A stretch of 29,350 nt of DNA, from IMG/VR virus record IMGVR_UViG_3300012000_000095, positions 1 to 29,350 of that record, one strand, 5' to 3'. This DNA comes from a virus. The notes under the pieces are model-generated. The model saw only the letters and a list, made by a program, of their open reading frames with translations. It ran no database searches and was not told where the DNA came from. Numbering within the stretch: the first letter of the stretch is position 1; the number at the start of each line of letters is the position of its first letter. The position numbers and the translations under genes were made by a program. Shown here piece by piece: positions 26,543 to 29,350 of the stretch.

Positions 26543-26571
26543 TGGACTTAGACAGTAAGTAATGGTAAAAT
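26543..26571 (+). promoter_or_regulatory. Head-gene promoter TGGACT-17-TAAAAT
   Basis: TGGACT, 17 nt, TAAAAT (26566-26571) with TGG just before the -10. The expected start, 26578, is two bases before the ATG at 26580, and no ribosome binding site is present, so translation is probably leaderless. Confidence 0.6.
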
Positions 26572-26579
26572 AAACTTCT

Positions 26580-26918
26580 ATGAATATTAAAAATGTCCGA
26601 CAGACAGAGGTAGAAGAGTCTACTTTGGGAATCTATGTCTGGGAAATGCCAGATGGACGTTGGATTGGGGATGACGATGGGAACTTTCTTTCGGTCACGT
26701 CCAGAAAAGGAAATAGATCCAGAATCGATGCTTTGGCTAGAGAAGTTCGCTCATTTGGTATATATGAGGGCGGGCCTAAATTTCTTTCAGCACGACGAAA
26801 GATTAACGACGAAGAATACGAAGAGCAGCAACAAAGACTTAAGTGGGGACTAGTTCCAGATCCTTTGGATATTGGAAGCTATAAAGATGAAATGAAAAAA
26901 TTGGGTGGTTTAAGATGA
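26580..26918 (+). CDS. Conserved-type small protein preceding the portal (112 aa)
   Basis: The 112-aa product is highly charged: YVWEMPDGRWIGDDDGNFLS, then RIDALAREVRSFGIYEGGPK and SARRKINDEEYEEQQQRLKW, ending GLVPDPLDIGSYKDEMKKLG. Similar short proteins lie directly upstream of portal genes in other actinophages as I remember them, without an assigned role; a head-assembly or packaging factor is a fair guess. It overlaps the portal gene by 4 nt (ATGA), indicating coupled translation. Confidence 0.75.
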   Translation: MNIKNVRQTEVEESTLGIYVWEMPDGRWIGDDDGNFLSVTSRKGNRSRIDALAREVRSFGIYEGGPKFLSARRKINDEEYEEQQQRLKWGLVPDPLDIGSYKDEMKKLGGLR

Positions 26919-28495
26919 TTGAAATTGAAGACGAAAATTCTAACGAGATTGCTATCTCTAATGTAGCCGACTGGATGAAATTTAATACCCCAACACAAGC
27001 TACAAGCACTGATTTGTTTAAAATTGAAGGCGAAGAATTAACAAAGATTTCTGGTCTAGGACCATCATTTAGAAGAAAAATGAATCGTGAACTTCAAAAA
27101 AGATTTCAAGGAGTTGACGGTACACAGACACAACAGAACCTACTTGCACAAGCCATCACAGGCTATGCAATGTTTGATCTTATTGAACCACCATACAATT
27201 TAGATTATCTTTCAACTGTTTATGAAATTTCACCATACAATTATGCAGCAATTAATGCTAAGGTTTCTAACATTGTAGGTCTTGGACATGACTTTATTGA
27301 AACAAGAAAAACTCAAGAAGCCTTTGATAATATTACTGATGAAAAGTCTTTAGAAAGAGCACGTAGAAAACTAAATAGACTTCGTCAAGATCTATATGAT
27401 TGGCTAGAAGATTGTAATGAAGAAGAAACATTTACAGAAACTTTAATCAAAGTATATACAGATGTTGAAGCAACTGGTAATGGCTATATTGAAATTGGTA
27501 GAACATCTTCTGGAAAAATAGGATATATAGGACATATTCCAGCAAAGACTATGCGTGTACGCAGACTTCGTGATGGCTTCATTCAATTGCTTTATGGCAA
27601 GGCTGTATTCTTCCGCAATTTTGGAGATCAAGATACAGAGAATCCAATTGCAGGCGGACTAGATAGACCTAATGAAATTATTCATTTAAAGAAATATACA
27701 CCAACAAATAACTATTATGGTATTCCAGACATTGTGGCTTCATCAAATGCTATGGCTGGAAACGAGTTTGCTGGCAAGTATAACTTGGACTACTTTGAAA
27801 ACAAGGCTGTCCCAAGATATATTATTACCGTAAAGGGAGCAAAACTTTCTCCAGAGTCAGAGCGTAAGCTACTTGAATTTTTCCAGGTTGGGCTAAGAGG
27901 CAAAAACCATAGATCTTTATATATCCCTCTTCCAGCAGATACTCCAGACGCTAAGGTTGAATTTAAGATGGAGCCAGTTGAGGCGGGTACTCAAGAGTCT
28001 TCATTTAACGTATATCGTAAATCTAATAGAGATGAAATTCTATTATCTCATCGTGTTCCAATTAATAAAATTGGAACTCCAGAAGGAGTTAATTTAGCAG
28101 TAGCACGAGATGCCGATAAGACATTTAGAGAGCAAGTTTGCCGTCCAGCTCAAATGAATTTAGAAAAGAAATTAAATAAAATTGTTGAAGAAATGACAGA
28201 TGCTCTACTTCTTAAATTTAATGAGCTTACTCTTACCGATGAAGATACTCAGTCTAAAATTGATGAGAGATATTTGAGAATGCAGGTAATTACCCCTAAT
28301 GAAGTTAGAATTAGAATGGGCATGGTTCCTCTTGATGGCGGGGATCAAGTAGTACAATTAAAGCCACAGCAACAGGCAGAAGTTAGAGCACAGGCTGGAA
28401 AAACTAGAAATAGAGATTCCGAAAGGTCTGCAAATTCACCCGATATTTCTGGAGAAGGTCGAAATACTCAGGGAGATGGAAGACAAGTCGACTGA
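26915..28495 (+). CDS. Phage portal protein
   Basis: The 526-aa product has the layout of HK97/PBSX-type portals: VYEISPYNYAAINAKVSNIV in the wing region, then DVEATGNGYIEIGR, HIPAKTMRVRRLRDGF and the family-typical EIIHLKKYTPTNNYYGIPDI, followed by SNAMAGNEFAGKYNLDYFEN. The clip/stem and C-terminal crown region ends in a charged, disordered tail (KTRNRDSERSANSPD). Twelve copies form the ring through which DNA is packaged and released. The adjacent prohead protease supports the call. No terminase gene precedes it in this window. Confidence 0.88.
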   Translation: MIEIEDENSNEIAISNVADWMKFNTPTQATSTDLFKIEGEELTKISGLGPSFRRKMNRELQKRFQGVDGTQTQQNLLAQAITGYAMFDLIEPPYNLDYLSTVYEISPYNYAAINAKVSNIVGLGHDFIETRKTQEAFDNITDEKSLERARRKLNRLRQDLYDWLEDCNEEETFTETLIKVYTDVEATGNGYIEIGRTSSGKIGYIGHIPAKTMRVRRLRDGFIQLLYGKAVFFRNFGDQDTENPIAGGLDRPNEIIHLKKYTPTNNYYGIPDIVASSNAMAGNEFAGKYNLDYFENKAVPRYIITVKGAKLSPESERKLLEFFQVGLRGKNHRSLYIPLPADTPDAKVEFKMEPVEAGTQESSFNVYRKSNRDEILLSHRVPINKIGTPEGVNLAVARDADKTFREQVCRPAQMNLEKKLNKIVEEMTDALLLKFNELTLTDEDTQSKIDERYLRMQVITPNEVRIRMGMVPLDGGDQVVQLKPQQQAEVRAQAGKTRNRDSERSANSPDISGEGRNTQGDGRQVD

Positions 28496-28512
28496 CCCTA
28501 CTCAACCATTAT

Positions 28513-28541
28513 TTGCCTTATATACAATAACGTTATAAAAT
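28513..28541 (+). promoter_or_regulatory. Promoter TTGCCT-17-TAAAAT before the protease
   Basis: TTGCCT (28513-28518), 17 nt, TAAAAT (28536-28541). The expected start, 28548, is one base before the ATG at 28549; there is no ribosome binding site, so translation appears leaderless. Confidence 0.55.
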
Positions 28542-28548
28542 TAAGCAT

Positions 28549-29350
28549 ATGAATATTGAGAAATCTCTTTGGTCTTCGCATGGCGACAACATTACGTTAT
28601 CCGTGCCATTTACCAAAGTTAACCGTGAAAAAAGAACAGTCTCAGGATTTGCGACATTAGACAATGTTGACCAGACTGGTGACGTTGTCACTGCTGAAGC
28701 AAGCATCAAGGCGTTTGAAAATTTTCGTGGCAATCTTCGTGAAATGCATCAACCAGTTGCAGTTGGTAAAGTAGTTTCTTTTAAGCCAGAAACATATTAT
28801 GATCCAACAACAAAAGAGTTTTTTAATGGAGTATATGTAGATGCATATATTTCTAAAGGTGCACAAGATACGTGGGAAAAAGTTTTAGACGGAACCCTAG
28901 CGGGTTTTTCTATTGGCGGAAAAATTATTGAATCAGATAATGAAGTTAACAAAGCAACAGGTAAGACTGTAAGATTTATTAAGGACTATTCTTTAATGGA
29001 ATTGTCAATTGTAGATTCACCAGCTAACGAGCTTTGCAATATTCTATCAATATCTAAAATGAATGGTCAGCTAGTATTTAAAGGAATGGCAACAGAAATC
29101 TCAACAGAAAATATTTTTTATTGTGTAGATTCTGATTCAGTATTCATTTCAACAGAAACATCTTATGATTCCCCTGTTACAGGAAAACCTGCAACACTAA
29201 TCGGATGGGTAGAGTCAAACGATGTTAACAAAGCAAAAGAGATAGATAAGATTCTTGATTTACATAAAAAATCAAGATTGTCAATGCCTGAAACACAAAT
29301 TGCAAAACAGGCAGACATAGAAGGAGGTAAAGAAGGGTCAGAAGATACAG
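28549..29350 (+). CDS. Prohead serine protease (capsid maturation protease), C-terminus missing
   Basis: The reading frame is open from ATG 28549 to the right edge (267 codons). It has the fold pattern of the HK97-type prohead protease: RTVSGFATLDNVDQTGDVV, then the His motif REMHQPVAVGKV (His at about 67) and the Ser motif LAGFSIGGKI (Ser at about 121), followed by ELSIVDSPAN. The enzyme cleaves scaffold and capsid N termini during head maturation. From about residue 165 onward there is extra sequence (KGMATEISTENIF and on, charged end), so a fused scaffold domain is possible. The major capsid gene is expected beyond the window. Confidence 0.88.
   Translation, partial: MNIEKSLWSSHGDNITLSVPFTKVNREKRTVSGFATLDNVDQTGDVVTAEASIKAFENFRGNLREMHQPVAVGKVVSFKPETYYDPTTKEFFNGVYVDAYISKGAQDTWEKVLDGTLAGFSIGGKIIESDNEVNKATGKTVRFIKDYSLMELSIVDSPANELCNILSISKMNGQLVFKGMATEISTENIFYCVDSDSVFISTETSYDSPVTGKPATLIGWVESNDVNKAKEIDKILDLHKKSRLSMPETQIAKQADIEGGKEGSEDT

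Noticed and set aside
26594-26602. TGTCCGACA, identical to the core of the CGGACA element
   Set aside because: A single copy within the coding part of the 112-aa gene; probably chance.

Overview
This window looks like part of the genome of a tailed double-stranded DNA phage (Caudoviricetes) of an actinobacterium. The late genes are recognisable: an HK97-type portal, the start of a prohead serine protease, and about 14 kb of tail-fibre and adhesin genes. With them are a lytic transglycosylase-like protein, a holin-like protein, a cobalamin-dependent (class II) ribonucleotide reductase, three tRNAs, two HNH endonucleases, two glycosyltransferases and an FkbM methyltransferase. The actinobacterial host is inferred from regulatory signals: many mRNAs that look leaderless, promoters matching the mycobacterial RecA-NDp/PafBC damage motif, and Crp/GlxR-type palindromes. 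The DNA is AT-rich by eye, so a low-GC (for example freshwater) actinobacterium is more likely than a soil streptomycete. That last point is a guess.

Layout. (1) 1-2870, minus strand: four short operons of tiny genes, many of them Cys-rich zinc-ribbon proteins, packed with TAATG stop/start overlaps. Each operon starts at a promoter of the form TGTC-N12-TAnnnT, and each has one or two TGTGA-N6-TCACA palindromes upstream. A cluster of DnaA boxes lies at 1419-1481. (2) 2870-3266: mostly non-coding, with dispersed repeats, a strong plus-strand promoter and a structured leader RNA. (3) 3267-5816, plus strand: small zinc-finger proteins, an FkbM methyltransferase, and two HNH endonucleases interleaved with tRNA-Asn, tRNA-Gly and tRNA-Arg. 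(4) 5819-8495, minus strand: a GT-A glycosyltransferase, a small structural-like protein, and a six-gene operon from the lytic transglycosylase to a terminator at 6855-6886. (5) 8580-11912, plus strand: a GT-B glycosyltransferase, the ribonucleotide reductase, and a holin-like protein with an EF-hand-like loop. (6) 11986-26516, plus strand: eleven or twelve tail-fibre, receptor-binding and accessory tail genes in tandem. (7) 26580 to the right edge: a small conserved-looking protein, the portal, and the prohead protease, which runs off the window.

How the parts fit. The reductase supplies dNTPs, the tRNAs may help decode AT-rich codons, and the transglycosylase and holin-like protein serve wall passage or lysis. 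The long fibre array determines host binding, and the glycosyltransferases and FkbM enzyme may decorate virion or host surfaces. The early minus-strand operons appear to be wired into two host regulatory circuits, DNA damage (PafBC) and cAMP receptor protein, which is the most unusual aspect of the window. No terminase, major capsid, tape-measure, integrase, CRISPR or insertion sequence was found here.
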